From Bufo bufo (taxonomy: Eukaryota; Chordata; Amphibia; Anura; Bufonidae), in assembly GCF_905171765.1 (NCBI RefSeq), contig NC_053393.1, forward strand, positions 65,131,371 through 65,195,370: 64,000 nt of DNA. Reading direction: 5' to 3'. Shown here piece by piece: positions 30,400-42,153 of this stretch. The notes under the pieces were generated by a model, which worked only from the letters and a program-made list of their open reading frames with translations, had not been told where the DNA came from and made no database searches. Each line of letters opens with the position of its first letter. Position 1 is the stretch's first letter. A program made the translations under genes and the position numbers.

Positions 30400-33110
30400 C
30401 CAAGTTAGCGGAATTATTTTTTTTTTTTTCTTACAAAGTCTCATATTCCACTAACTTGTGTCAAAAAATAAAATCTCACATGAACTCACCACACCCCTCA
30501 CGGAAACCAAATGCGTAAAATTTTTTAGACATTTATATTCCAGACTTCTTCTCACGCTTTAGGGCCCCTAGAATGCCAGGGCAGTATAAATACCCCACAT
30601 GTGACCCCATTTCGGAAAGAAGACACCCCCAGGTATTCCGTGAGGGGCATATTGAGTCCATGAAAGATTGAAATTTTTGTCCCAAGTTAGCGGAACGGGA
30701 GACTTTGTGAGAAAAAAATTAAAAATATCAATTTCCGCTAACTTGTGCCAAAAAAATTTTTTTTCTATGAACTCGCCATGCCCCTCATTGAATACCTTGG
30801 GGTGTCTTCTTTCCAAAATGGGGTCACATGTGGGGTATTTATACTGCCCTGGCATTCTAGGGGCCCCAAAGTGTGAGAAGAAGTCTGGTATCCAAATGTC
30901 TAAAAATGCCCTCCTAAAAGGAATTTGGGCACCTTTGCGCATCTAGGCTGCAAAAAAGTGTCACACATCTGGTATCGCCGTACTCAGGAGAAGTTGGGGA
31001 ATGTGTTTTGGGGTGTCATTTTACATATACCCATGCTGGGTGAGAGAAATATCTTGGTCAAATGCCAACTTTGTATAAAAAAATGGGAAAAGTTGTCTTT
31101 TGCCAAGATATTTCTCTCACCCAGCATGGGTATATGTAAAATGACACCCCAAAACACATTCCCCAACTTCTCCTGAATACGGCGATACCACATGTGTGAC
31201 ACTTTTTTGCAGCCTAGGTGGGCAAAGGGGCCCACATTCCAAAGAGCACCTTTAGGATTTCACAGATCATTTACCTACTTACCACACATTAGGGCCCCTG
31301 GAAAATGCCAGGGCAGTATAACTACCCAACAAGTGACCCCATTTTGGAAAGAAGACACCCCAAGGTATTCCGTGAGGGGCATGGCGAGTTCCTAGAATTT
31401 TTTATTTTTTGTCACAAGTTAGTGGAAAATGCTGCTTTTTTTTTTTTTTTTTTTTTCATACAAAGTCTCATATTCCACTAACTTGTGACAAAAAATAAAA
31501 ACTTCCATGAACTCACTATGCCCATCAGCGAATACCTTGGGGTCTCTTCTTTCCAAAATGGGGTCACTTGTGGGGTAGTTATACTGCCCTGGCATTCTAG
31601 GGGCCCAAATGTGTGGTAAGGAGTTTGAAATCAAATTCTGTAAAAAATGACCTGTGAAATCCGAAAGGTGCTCTTTGGAATATGGGCCCCTTTGCCCACC
31701 TAGGCTGCAAAAACGTGTCACACATCTGGTATCCCCGTACTCAGGAGAAGGTGGGGAATGTGTTTTGGGGTGTCATTTTACATATACCCATGCTGGGTGA
31801 GAGAAATATCTTGGCAAAAGACAACTTTTCCCATTTTTTTATACAAAGTTGGCATTTGACCAAGATATTTATCTCACCCAGCATGGGTATATGTAAAAAG
31901 ACACCCCAAAACACATTCCCCAACTTCTCCTGAATACGGAGATACCAGATGTGTGACACGTTTTTGCAGCCTAGGTGGGCAAAGGGGCCCATATTCCAAA
32001 GAGCACCTTTCGGATTTCACTGGTCATTTTTTGCAGAATTTGATTTCAAATTCCTTACCACACATTCGGGCCCCTAGAATGCCAGGGCAGTATAACTACC
32101 CCACAAGTGACCCCATTTTGGAAAGAAGAGACCCCAAGGTATTCGCTGATGGGCATAGTGAGTTCATGGAAGTTTTTATTTTTTGTCACAAGTTAGTGGA
32201 ATATGAGACTTTGTATGAAAAAAAAAAAAAAAAAAAAAATCATCATTTTCCACTAACTTGTGACAAAAAATAAAAAATTCTAGGAACTTGCCATGCCCCT
32301 CACGGAATACCTTGGGGTGTCTTCTTTCCAAAATGGGGTCACTTGTGGGGTAGTTATACTGCCCTGGCATTCTAGGGGCCCGAATGTGTGGTAAGGAGTT
32401 TGAAATCAAATTCTGTAAAAAATGACCTGTGAAATCCGAAAGGTGCTCTTTCGAATATGGGCCCCTTTGCCCACCTAGGCTGCAAAAAAGTGTCACACAT
32501 CTGGTATTGCCGTACTCAGGAGAAGGTGGGGAATGTGTTTTGGGGTGTCATTTTACATATACCCATGCTGGGTGAGAGAAATATCTTGGCAAAAGACAAC
32601 TTTTCCCATTTTTTTATACAAAGTTGGCATTTGACCAAGATATTTATCTCACCCAGCATGGGTATATGTAAAAAGACACCCCAAAACACATTCCCCAACT
32701 TCTCCTGAATACAGAGATACCAGATGTGTGACACGTTTTTGCAGCCTAGGTGGGCAAAGGGGCCCATATTCCAAAGAGCACCTTTCGGATTTCACTGGTC
32801 ATTTTTTGCAGAATTTGATTTCAAATTCCTTACCACACATTCGGGCCCCTAGAATGCCAGGGCAGTATAACTACCCCACAAGTGACCCCATTTTGGAAAG
32901 AAGAGACCCCAAGGTATTCGCTGATGGGCATAGTGAGTTCATGGAAGTTTTTATTTTTTGTCACAAGTTAGTGGAATATGAGACTTTGTATGAAAAAAAA
33001 AAAAAAAAAAAAAAATCATCATTTTCCACTAACTTGTGACAAAAAATAAAAAGTTCTATGAACTCACTATGCCCATCAGCGAATACCTTAGGGTGTGTAC
33101 TTTCCGAAAT
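30400..33110. repeat. Array of about 390-bp units in alternating orientation
   Basis: Dyad centres at about 31080, 31446, 31837, 32228, 32612 and 33004 are 366-392 bp apart. Type A centres lie in the region of TTTGTATAAAAAAATGGGAA. Type B centres lie in runs of about 22 A or T flanked by CCACTAACTTGTGACAAAAA. Consecutive units are therefore head-to-head, then tail-to-tail, with a 757-775-bp period for same-orientation units. Shorter, more diverged units extend left to about 30400. The repeated 83- and 100-codon ORFs on both strands are consequences of the array. Confidence 0.88.
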
Positions 33111-33613
33111 GGGGTCATTTGTGGGGTGTTTGTACTGTCTGGCCATTGTAGAACCTCAGGAAACGTGACAGGTGCTCAGAAAGTCAGAGCTGCTTCAAAA
33201 AGCGGAAATTCACATTTTTGTACCATAGTTTGTAAACGCTATAACTTTTACCCAAACCATTTTTTTTTTACCCAAACATTTTTTTTTTATCAAAGACATG
33301 TAGAACTATAAATTTAGAGCAAAATTTCTATATGGATCTCGTTTTTTTTGCAAAATTTTACAACTGAAAGTGAAAAATGTCATTTTTTTGCAAAAAAAAT
33401 CGTTAAATTTCGATTAATAACAAAAAAAGTAAAAATGTCAGCAGCAATGAAATACCACCAAATGAAAGCTCTATTAGTGAGAAGAAAAGGAGGTAAAATT
33501 CATTTGGGTGGTAAGTTGCATGACCGAGCAATAAACGGTGAAAGTAGTGTAGTGCCGATTTGTAAAAAAGGGCCTGGTCTTTAGGGGGGTATAAACCTGT
33601 GGTCCTTAAGTGG

Positions 33614-34006
33614 TTAAAGGGATTGTCCTATGAAAAACATTTTACATTTTTCAAACCAGCATCTGGATCTGAATACTTTGTAATTGCATGTAATTAAAAA
33701 TGTAGCATAGCAGTGAGATGTTTAATAAAAACTGTATGTATAGTGCCATCTGCTGTTTGCTCTTTTCCTTATTTCTCTGTCCACATTAGTAAACTGGTCG
33801 CACATGCTCAATTTAAATCTTCAACTGCCACCCGCTGCATCTAATGCTAGAAGCTGGGACAGTTACATGGAGAGCTGCAGCAGAAAGGACACATGCTCTG
33901 AGTTGTCAGTCTAAACACAGGTCTGGTTGTACATGGCTTGTCATGTACTATATTATTTCTTTTTTTCATTTTTTTTTATACATTAATCATGGGATACCTC
34001 TTTGAA
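33614..34006. mobile_element. TTAA-type MITE abutting the large element
   Basis: Starts TTAAAGGGATTGTCCTATGA at the same TTAA that closes the 5.3-kb element. It ends with TCATGGGATACCTCTTTGAA, complementary to an AAAGAGGTATCCCATGA-type end. The ends are degraded, so the pairing is partial. Confidence 0.5.
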
Positions 34007-34154
34007 GGGATTGTCTAGGTGTTTAATATTGATAATAATTTGTGCCAGATTTATCAAATGTCACACAATGATATCTTTGGCATATTTTTACAAATAACAC
34101 TTTTTTTTCTAGAGATATTACTCTATTTTTGTCACGAGCGCTCTCCTGGAGTAA

Positions 34155-34648
34155 GGCCTCTTTCACACGGCCGTTTTTTTTTTCCCGTTTACTGGCCGTT
34201 TTTTGCGGTCCGTATACGGTCCGTATACGGAACCATTGATTTCAATGGGTCCGCAAAAAAAACGGAATGTGTTCCGTATGCATTCCGTTTCCGTTTTTCC
34301 GTTTTTCCGTTCCGTTTTAACATAGAACATGTCCTATATTTGGCCGCAAATCACGTTCCGTGGCTCCATTAAAGTCTATGGGTCCGCAAAAAAACGGAAT
34401 GCATACGGAAGTGCATCCGTATGTCTTCCGTATCCGTTCCGTTTTTTGCGGATCCATCTATTGAAAATGTTATGCCCAGCCCAATTTTTGCTATGAAATT
34501 ACTGTATACTGTATTTGCCATACGGAAAAACGGAACGGAAAAACGGAACGGAAACGGAAACACAACGGAAACAAAAAACGGAACAACGGATCCGTTTAAA
34601 ACGGACCGCAAAACACTGAAAAAGCCATACGGTCGTGTGCAATAGGCC
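34155..34648. mobile_element. TWA-flanked MITE (PIF/Harbinger-like)
   Basis: Starts GGCCTCTTTCACACGGCCG; the right end CGGTCGTGTGCAATAGGCC is its partial complement. TAA flanks at 34152-34154 and 34649-34651. The arms consist of TTCCGT/ACGGAA-rich fold-back sequence, close to the MITE at 26115-26553. Confidence 0.8.
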
Positions 34649-34651
34649 TAA

Positions 34652-36790
34652 GAGTCACACTTTTTCCAACTTTTTTTTAAACAGTGATAAATCTCATTTG
34701 CACCTAATTAATATACATGACCATGCTAAGTTTTCCAAAAGTGGTGAAAGAGGCCTAAACCTAAATCCCAGACATTTTAAGGATAATAAACCAGTGGGAA
34801 AAAAAAAATCTGCCTGCTTTCAGTCATCACTAGAGGGAGCTTAGGAGTTTATATTTAATTGTTGAATTCAATATATCAAGAAAATCCTAACTCCCCCATT
34901 ATGTGGCAAAGGGTTAAAAAAAAATCCCTTGACAGTTGGTATTAACAATTTTTTATTCTAGACCTAAATACTACCATGTTTTAGGATGGATGTATACTAT
35001 ATATTTTCAGATCACATCACATGTCACATTGTTTTTTCTAAAGTGACCCTGTCAGCATGATTAACCCTATTAAACCAGCCATACTGTCTTGTTGGGTTGA
35101 TCATGTTTATTAAAATGATATATATGTATTTAATCTTTACCTGTTGGCATTGGTGAGATAAGTGGACTTTTATCTGTATGCAAATTAGCATTTGGAGCAC
35201 CGAGGGGCAGGGTGTAGCATTTAGAGTACAACTACAGCGACACCCCAGTGCTCAGAACACTCCCCCCTGACAGATGATTGACAGGGCAAGACATCTGGTC
35301 TTGCCCTGTCTTCTGCACCTGCACTGAGGCTCACCAACTCAATGCCTGAACTGTATATCTGCTGCTGCTTGACAAGCAGCACAAATCGGTACTGCGCAGG
35401 TGTCGATGACATCATTAAACCCCTGCTCCTCATTTTCTTTTTCTTCTTCCTTCTCTTTCACTTTGTCTTTTTCCTTTTTGTTTCTCATCTTATTTTTCCT
35501 TTCCATCCTGCTCCTCTGCTTTTTCTTCTATCTTCTATTCAAATTATTCTTTTTCCTCTTTCTCATGCTATAATTTTCTTTTACATTCTCTCTCACGTCT
35601 CACTTTTCTACCTGATTCTTTCCATCGTCTTCTTCTTCCCATCCCTCATGCTGCTCTTCCTTTTTACCTTCTTTCCCTTCAACTTTTGTTGCAAAGCGCC
35701 GCCCCCAGGGCTCTATCGCGTCCCAGGTTTACTTAAAATGCCGAGTGGTGTGGTGCGGCTTATATGTCTTTTTATGTGTCACAGTGCTCCTACCTGGATA
35801 CAGCAGGACCCCAGGCTTTGGCTCCGTAGCATTGAGAAGAGGAATAATTGAGGGATGAAGGAAAAATAACTTGAGTCTAGACCTTGTTGTGAAGTTCAAC
35901 GGCAGCTTTACTTGAATAAACTTTCATCCAAACTATTTGCAGGCTTTGTCTTGGTCCCAGCAGGTTTTGGCATAAACTGGCAGGCAACCTCAATAACTCT
36001 GCTTTCTCTCTTGTACTGAAAGGTTTGCTTAAGTACTTTGCTTTCTTTCTTTATGCTGCACTAAACTCTGCTTTAGTCTGGTTTCTGTACTTTAGGTCTG
36101 TTCTGGTATCCTTGGATGGGGTGCTGTCGACTGTTATTCCCCTCCTGACACTCAGTAAACAACTTATTTTCAGATGAAGAACTATTCCTCTTGCTGACTT
36201 CTCTTATGGTGGCCGAAGAACTATTACTCTAGCTCCTATGGCTTCCAGACATTTTCTTCCATGGTCAGCAGAGCTTAGGCTGTTCTGGCCGGCATAGGCA
36301 CGCCTGAGCATGCCCCACCTTGCTTCTCTCCTGTTCAACCTCTCACTAACTCTCTCACTGCCTCCCCACCCTTCCGGCAGGACTGGCCCACTTCTGCCTA
36401 AAGGGGGGAAAATGGAATGGTAAGTTCCATTCTCTCTAACTATAGCTCTGCTATTTGCACTGCCACCTGCTGGTGAACCAGACACATTACATGAAATAAA
36501 ACAGTTGCATAACAAGATTAGGAATGCACAATGTAGAGGACCTGGACAGAAATACATAAGATGGCATTTCGGTTAGACCATTAAAGATAGTAGCAGGGCG
36601 TAGGAGTGGTAAACACTTTTTCCTCCTTCTTATGTTCTATTTTTACTTTACATCTTCCTCTTAAATCTCATCTTTCTCTTGGTTCTTTTCTTTGACTTTT
36701 TCTTATTCCTCTCCCACCTGCTCATCTTCTTCTATTTCCTCTTCCTTCTATTTGATTTTTTTTATCTATGTTTCTCGTGCTCTATTTTTC
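34652..36790. other. Unassigned DNA with pyrimidine-rich tracts
   Basis: No gene is supported. A polypyrimidine stretch lies at about 35415-35690 and another at 36615-36790. The 169-codon ORF beginning at 35342 reads through the first tract and is low complexity (Phe/Leu/Ser), so I do not call it a gene. A CAAGACATCTGGTCTTG-type hairpin occurs near 35285-35310. Confidence 0.5.
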
Positions 36791-36803
36791 TTTTACATAT
36801 CTT

Positions 36804-37825
36804 TTTTAATAGTCTTTATTTTTCATTTTAAAAGACAAACATTTAAAACAGTTCACCAAACATGTATCACACATATCAAAGAGACATTGCAACAGCTGCT
36901 TGATATGATAGCAAAAACTCCATAAAATTCTGTCAGTATTTCTCTGCTGAGCCTGTAAATTCGCCGTTGCTTCTTTATAGTTGCAGTATGACCTTAGATA
37001 CCATTCACTCACTCATACATACCACCGCAGTGCCACAGGCCTCCTATCTTAATCTAGATCACCACTATTCTAGCGGCTAACCATGGACCCCAAATCTTAT
37101 CAAATCTCTCTGGACTCCCTCTGGCAAGGTAAGTCAGTTTGTACATTGGCAAGGCTGCTTCGATAAGTTGCACCCAGTGTTGGACTGAGGGAACTTTCAG
37201 GGGCTTCCAGTTCAACAGGAGAACTTTCCTAGCATAGAACATTAGAAGCCGATATAATATCCTAGAGTATTTGGTTTGCAGCAGATCGTTAACCAATCCT
37301 AGCAAGCTGTTTTCTGGGGAGCAAGCCGCCAGTAATCCTAGCTTCAGATTTAAGAACTTGTGAATCTCTGACCAATAATCCGCGATTACCGGGCAATCCC
37401 AGATCATAAGAATCAGGGAGCCCCTTTCTCCATTACACCTAGTACATAAATAGCTATTGAGTCTACGCATTCGTTCTAATCTGACCGGAGTTAGATAAAT
37501 CCGGTGTATACACTTAACCTGTATCAACTGATCCCTAGCACATATGACTGTGTTCCTCCAGTTATACATCAACTCCTTCTCATGACTATCTTCTAATCTC
37601 AGAATGTCCACCTTCCATCTTGCTATTGAACTGGACAGCGGGGAGGCTGGCTGAGATAGAAGCGCTAAATAGAAGGAAGATACTGTTTGTCTAGCAATTT
37701 TTTCAATCTCTCCATGTTCTATCCTGTCCTTGCCTCTTCCAAATTGTTCAGCATGTCTTAGTTGGAAATATCTAAAGAGACTAGTCTGGGGTAGGTGGAA
37801 TTCATCCTTTAAAATCTATAAATAA
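36804..37825 (-). mobile_element. 5'-truncated L1/Tx1-like LINE, ORF2 C-terminus
   Basis: Flanked by a 13-bp duplication, TTTTACATATCTT, at 36791-36803 and 37826-37838. The minus strand from about 37825 encodes the C-terminal part of a LINE polyprotein: FHLPQTSLFRYFQLRHAEQF, then CTRCNGERGSLILMIWDCP (the Cys-rich motif C-X2-C..W-X-CP), YARKVLLLNWK and YKLTYLARGSPERF before the stop at 37054. The 3' end carries AATAAA and an A-rich tail directly against the left duplication. The longest open part is 37054-37611 (185 codons); it is otherwise interrupted. These motifs fit L1-clade/Tx1 elements. Confidence 0.85.
37054..37825 (-). pseudogene. LINE ORF2 C-terminal fragment
   Basis: Coding remnant of the LINE at 36804-37825. 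Lacking endonuclease and reverse transcriptase domains, it cannot be functional. The C-terminal Cys-rich motif and the conserved 'YLARG' ending identify it. The frame is open from 37611, and upstream residues continue to about 37820 in the same reading direction. Confidence 0.8.
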
Positions 37826-37942
37826 TTTTACATATCTTATACATCTCTTTTTTTCCTTTCAGACTTCATTGTCCTCTCCCTCATACTCCTCTTCTTGTTT
37901 TTTCTCTTCCCTGTCTTCAATGGAAAGTATTTTCAAAGTTAC

Positions 37943-38238
37943 TTAAAAGGGATTTTCAGGATTTTTTAACTCATCAGTATCTGAACGGTGGGGTGCAATG
38001 TCAGGAACCCCCGCCAATCAGCTGTTTGAGAAGGTAAAGGCACTCATAGGCGATGTGACGTTCATCGGTCACATGGCCTAGCCATAATACCCAGCACAGC
38101 CGCTATTAAAATGTACAGCTTGGTGAGCTGAGAGAAGGCCGTGGCGCTACTGCAAACACAAGTGCCATTCTCAAACAGCTGATTGGGTTATCGAGCCCCA
38201 CTGATCAGATACTGATGACCTATCCAGAGGATAACACA
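37943..38238. mobile_element. TTAA-type MITE, right end lost
   Basis: Begins TTAAAAGGGATTTTCAGGAT. Internal arms CATCAGTATCTGAACGGTGG and its complement near 38195-38215 (CACTGATCAGATACTGATG), plus CCGCCAATCAGCTGTTTGAG and CTCAAACAGCTGATTGGG-type sequence, show the fold-back. It is cut after CCTATCCAGAGGATA where LTR-like sequence begins. Confidence 0.65.
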
Positions 38239-39010
38239 GGGACTGGTACCGCGGGGGCAAGGTGTGAGTGTGGTGGCCTGATGGGTGTAGTAGTTGGTAC
38301 TCACATTTCTGCAGCTCCCTGGGCCAGCATGCAGTGACGGGAAGGAAGGCACCAGATTCCTTCAGGGCACTCTCTGATGTAGAGGGATCTCCTGTTGGAT
38401 GTTGTTCGAGGTGCCCTTGGTGGTATAGGGTTTAAGGTGCAGGGAAGCAGGGTTCCTGAGGTTCGTGACGCCACCACCCATTGGTGCAAATAAGGTGGTA
38501 AAATAAAGAGTCTGTTTAAATAAATAATTGGAACATTTACTGGTAATCAGTTGCCTTGAGGTAGATGTACATTGACATGGAAGAGGTAGTTGTAATCCAT
38601 ACAAAGCAAATCACAGCTAGCTGTGGATGCAATCCTAGTAAGAGGCTCTTGGTGAGGTGTAGATTCTGATCACACTCAGGCTGCTGTAACATCTAGCTGA
38701 CTATATTCTAGGTGTGGCGTATACATCAATAAACTGCTTCACATGGCCATTATACATATGTCTTTCATTTCTGACTTACTCACAATTTCCATAAGTATTG
38801 TCCACACTGTCCATAGAGGAATGTGGCTCTGCATACAGCTTGTACTTCACTGCAGACTGTGAACAGGCACTGTAGGCTAACTCCTGTCTCAAAATGGTTG
38901 CTAATGGAGTCTATAGGCTGAGGTAACACTCTCACCTCCACTAGTCTCTCCTTATATTCTCTCAACACACTGGGATTCTGTTATTCTTCTGTTCAGGCTT
39001 ACCCTTGGCC
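38239..39010. repeat. LTR-like repeat, probable solo or truncated LTR
   Basis: Contains CCTTGGTGGTATAGGG and TTCGTGACGCCACC, laid out like the LTR-type repeat at 39.8-40.9 kb (CCTTGGTGGTCTGT, then GTCGTGACGCCAGT) and like the gypsy LTRs. It has no coding sequence. The ends and any target duplication were not found, so limits are approximate. Confidence 0.4.
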
Positions 39011-39214
39011 TGCGCACAAGTGGTGTAGCTAAATATCAGCCCTTCTACGTACAGCAGGTACAGCCCTAGCTTTGGTTGTCCACTTCTTTAGTCTGACCTT
39101 TCAGTCTGGCCGAGGTGTCTGACTTTTTGGGTCTGACACTGGAGGTGGCTTTCCTTGGCTGAGAACTAAACTTATGCTGCCCTTCTTTTCTTTCTTGCAC
39201 TTCACTTCTCTGTG

Positions 39215-39352
39215 TCTTCACTGCACACTTCCCTGTCTTCACTGCACACTTCCCTGTCTTCACTGCACACTTCCCTGTCTTCACTGCACACTTCCCTGTC
39301 TTCACTGCACACTTCCGTCTTCACTGCACACTTCCCTGTCTTCACTGCACAC
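39215..39352. repeat. 21-bp minisatellite
   Basis: About seven units of CTTCACTGCACACTTCCCTGT with one short unit. Since 21 is a multiple of 3, both strands show periodic ORFs (HCTLPCL and KTGKCAV repeats). I take these as incidental. Confidence 0.9.
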
Positions 39353-39355
39353 TGT

Positions 39356-39839
39356 TTTTAATACATTTGTTTTCTGATTTCATGTTTGTGAAGTACACAT
39401 CTCATACACTGAAGACGTTCGGGTACATTAATTACAGTTCTCAGCATGCATGGGCTGGCAGATATAACAGAAATGTGCTTCCCTGCTTTCCACTCTTCAT
39501 ATAACCTCCCAAAGACTGCATCACCTCTCCCCTGATGTCGTGTGACACACTCCCTTTAAGTACCCAGGAATAAAGGCATGCTATATTAGAAAGTTAAGTG
39601 AGACTATGCAACCACAGGGCGGGCCCCAATGCCAGTTATAATGCTGCACCTTTTTTTTAACTGGTTGTCACAGCAAAAGAGTCTCCACAAATTTCCTCTG
39701 TGCTATGTGGATATTTACGCAGGTGATCAATCTGCACTTTAGATGTGCCAGGCACCATAAGACTGAACTTTGAACTTGACAAAGAAATATGCAGACTAGT
39801 GGTCCTTGTTGGACAGCAATTGCGGTATGCCAGACCTTG
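39356..39839. other. Unassigned spacer
   Basis: Nothing recognised between the minisatellite and the next LTR-like repeat. Confidence 0.4.
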
Positions 39840-40925
39840 CAGGGGAATTATGTGTGAGGTCACGGTGTGAGCATTAGGTGGGCCGAGGTAAGTACAGTTC
39901 TGGTTACTCACGGTTATGTCGTCCCTGGGCAGGCTCGCATAAGTGAAAAGGAGAATGGCACAAAGATTCTCTGGGGCACACTCTGGTGTAAGGGACACGG
40001 GCCAGATGGTGGTTTGAGGTGTCCTTGGTGGTCTGTATTAATGTTCCAGTAGCAAGGTCCCTTGTAGTCGTGACGCCAGTACCTTTTGGTACACTGGTAC
40101 ACTGCTGCAAGTCCTCTGCTGACAGGTGTAAATGTCCCTCTCTAGATATTAAAGATAATGAAAATTGTAGCCTTACTGATAGAGGACTTCAGGAATGGTC
40201 CTGGTGATCCTGGTTCAGGCTTGTGAAGTTGCCAAAGGCTGGTAAATCCTTCACGATGGAGTCCAAAGGTCCTACGGCACTAGTAAGATGTGTCCATAAC
40301 CCTTTGGGGGTCTCCTTTCGGTAGTGTTTTCTGAGTAGATAAAGGTACTTCAGCTCTTGACTGAAATATGGCTGAGGGATCAAGATAACAGCATGCATGC
40401 GCTGCTAGGCTGTGTTCAACTGCAACTCTAGACTCAACAGGACGTTGTCTGGAAACTAGACTGAACTGGCTAGGCCTGAGCTAAGCTATATATATGGGAG
40501 GTGTTATCTCCCCCTAGTGGTAAGCTCAGTGAAATGAATTCTGATACACCTGTTAGCAGGGATTATACATAAGGACACATTACAGCATACAAACAGGCTA
40601 TATAAGGCATTATAAGGTACAATGCAACAACTTTGCAGTACCCACGAGGGTAGTGGGACGCTGCACAATTCTCGAAAGACTTTTCCAAGCATGTCTTTGG
40701 CATCTAGTATACTCTTTTGCAATAGCACTGGAGCAGTCTTCTTCATTGCTATTTCGTGCTTGACTCTGGCTGGTTCAATCCTGAGCAGAGTCCAGCTAAG
40801 TGAACTCTTCTCACTAGACTAGGCAAAACTAGACTACACTAGTTCAGACTTAATTTCTCCTCCTTTATGAGGAGAGGGTGAAAACAGCCCCATCTAGTGG
40901 GCCGGAAGTTACAGTCTGTTAACTC
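39840..40925. repeat. LTR-like repeat, related to that at 38.2-39.0 kb
   Basis: Shares GAGGTGTCCTTGGTGG and GTCGTGACGCCAGT (about 40067-40080) with neighbouring LTR-type repeats. It is non-coding and probably a solo or rearranged LTR of a gypsy family. The boundaries are estimates from where the resemblance fades. Confidence 0.4.
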
Positions 40926-41657
40926 TACATAGGTCCTTTACATGAAATGCATAAATGCACATTTAATCACAGGTTTGACCTTTTTAGCAGGAGATACATA
41001 CAAAAGAATAGAAAATCCATTTGTAGTGTACTACTGCTCGGGATGCTGCAGATAGATAGATAGAACTCCAAAATAAATAAAGTCCTCAGTTTTCGAGTGT
41101 TGCCTATATTTCTACCATTAGATAAATTGATAGATAGGTAGATAGATACAGTGGTGTAGTTATAGGGGTCGAAGTGGTCACAATTGCGACCAGGTCCATA
41201 AGTTAGGGAAGTCCACTGCCAATTACCGTATTTTGCACTTTATAAGACGCAGTGTGTCTTATAAAGCGAACACTAGTGAGCACTTACATTATGCAAGAGA
41301 CGCGGGAAGCAGTGAATGAAGCACTGTACTCACCCTCACTGCACTGTCCTGGCTGCGTACAGAGTCAGGACATAGGGCAAGCACTATAACCTGACACTGC
41401 ATGCAGTCAGGTAACAGTGCAGCACGGGCCCAGAGAAGACCACGGAGCACAACTGCAGGAGAGGACACCAGGCTTGCAGAGTAGCAGCGGAGCAGGAGAA
41501 GTAAGTGAATTTATTTAAGGTCTAATATGAGGCTCTGACATGGAGGTCTAAAGGGGGTCTGATTTAAGATCTGATATGGGGGAGGATGGAAAAGTAGGAA
41601 ACTAAGATGTCTGTTAAGCCTGAGAAGGCTGAGAGAAATCATCATGGAGGTCTGGTC
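40926..41657. other. Unassigned DNA with GATA microsatellites and a TTATAAGAC hairpin
   Basis: GATA repeats at 41049-41062 and 41110-41150. The 41220-41275 segment TTACCGTATTTTGCACTTTA plus CTTTATAAGAC...GTCTTATAAAG forms a dyad resembling the end of a known vertebrate DNA-transposon family. GTAGTTATAGG at about 41157 and CTTTAGCTACGCC at about 42432 might be two ends of one element enclosing the TTAA MITE. Confidence 0.4.
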
Positions 41658-42153
41658 TTAAAGGGGTATTCTCATCTTAATGATCACTGTTAAATCTGTT
41701 AATGATTTAACAGTGATCATTTTTCTAAATATATTTAATTAACTAATTCCCACCCCTTAGAAGAAAATAAACATATACTTACCTGACTGTTGTCTTCCGT
41801 CTCCCCTGGTTATGGCCACCGCTCTTCTCAGGAATCGCGGTGGCCGTGCTTGCGCAGACGACTTCTGCTCTTCTCCCGGCCGGCCGCGCGCAGTCCCGAA
41901 AGCGCACGCCGAGGCCGCACATGCGCTATGGTAATTTCTTCCTGGCCAGTATAGTATAATTGCCAGGAAGAAGTCACCAGGGCGCATGCGCGGCCTCGGC
42001 GTGCGCGTTCAGTCCAGTGCGCGGCCCGGCCGGGAGAAGACTTCAATCAAGATGGAGCCCGCCCACTGCCGAGTGCCGAAACCAGGAAGTGGACAGCGCG
42101 CCGGGAGCAGGTAAGTATGAAACGGCGTGTTGATAATACCCCTTTTTTTTTAA
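41658..42153. mobile_element. TTAA-flanked MITE with GC-rich palindrome
   Basis: TTAA at 41658-41661 and 42150-42153; ends AGGGGTATTCTCATC and, inward from the right, AAAAAAAAAGGGGTATTATC. The core is an inverted repeat: CGCACGCCGAGGCCGC (41900-41915) is complementary to GCGGCCTCGGCGTGCG (41990-42005), with GGCCAGTATAGTATAATTGCC at the centre. No protein is encoded. Confidence 0.75.

Larger units (their letters stand above)
28270..33617. mobile_element. Large non-coding TTAA-flanked element of 5.3 kb
   Basis: Bounded by TTAA at 28270-28273 and 33614-33617. The ends read CCACTTACCGTC on the left and, from the right inward, CCACTTAAGGAC, related to the CCCCTTAAGGAC ends of the copies at 3.2 and 20.2 kb. 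The left part has hairpins (CCAGCCTGCCAGCG paired with its complement at 28433-28473; AGGTATATTAGACGCTG paired at 28496-28538). The centre is a nine-unit tandem array and the right half an array of alternately inverted units. It has no transposase. It starts four bases after the TA flank of the preceding Tc1 element. Confidence 0.7.

Noticed and set aside
30925..32767. Repeated 83-codon ORFs on both strands
   Set aside because: Their positions mirror each other around dyad centres, so they follow from the inverted array and not from coding constraint.
35342..35851. 169-codon open frame
   Set aside because: It reads through a polypyrimidine tract and is almost entirely Phe, Leu and Ser; no domain or gene structure supports it.
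39066..39305. ORF with repeated Lys-Thr-Gly-Lys-Cys-Ala-Val heptads
   Set aside because: It is generated by a 21-bp minisatellite, whose period keeps any frame open; no start context or flanking coding sequence.
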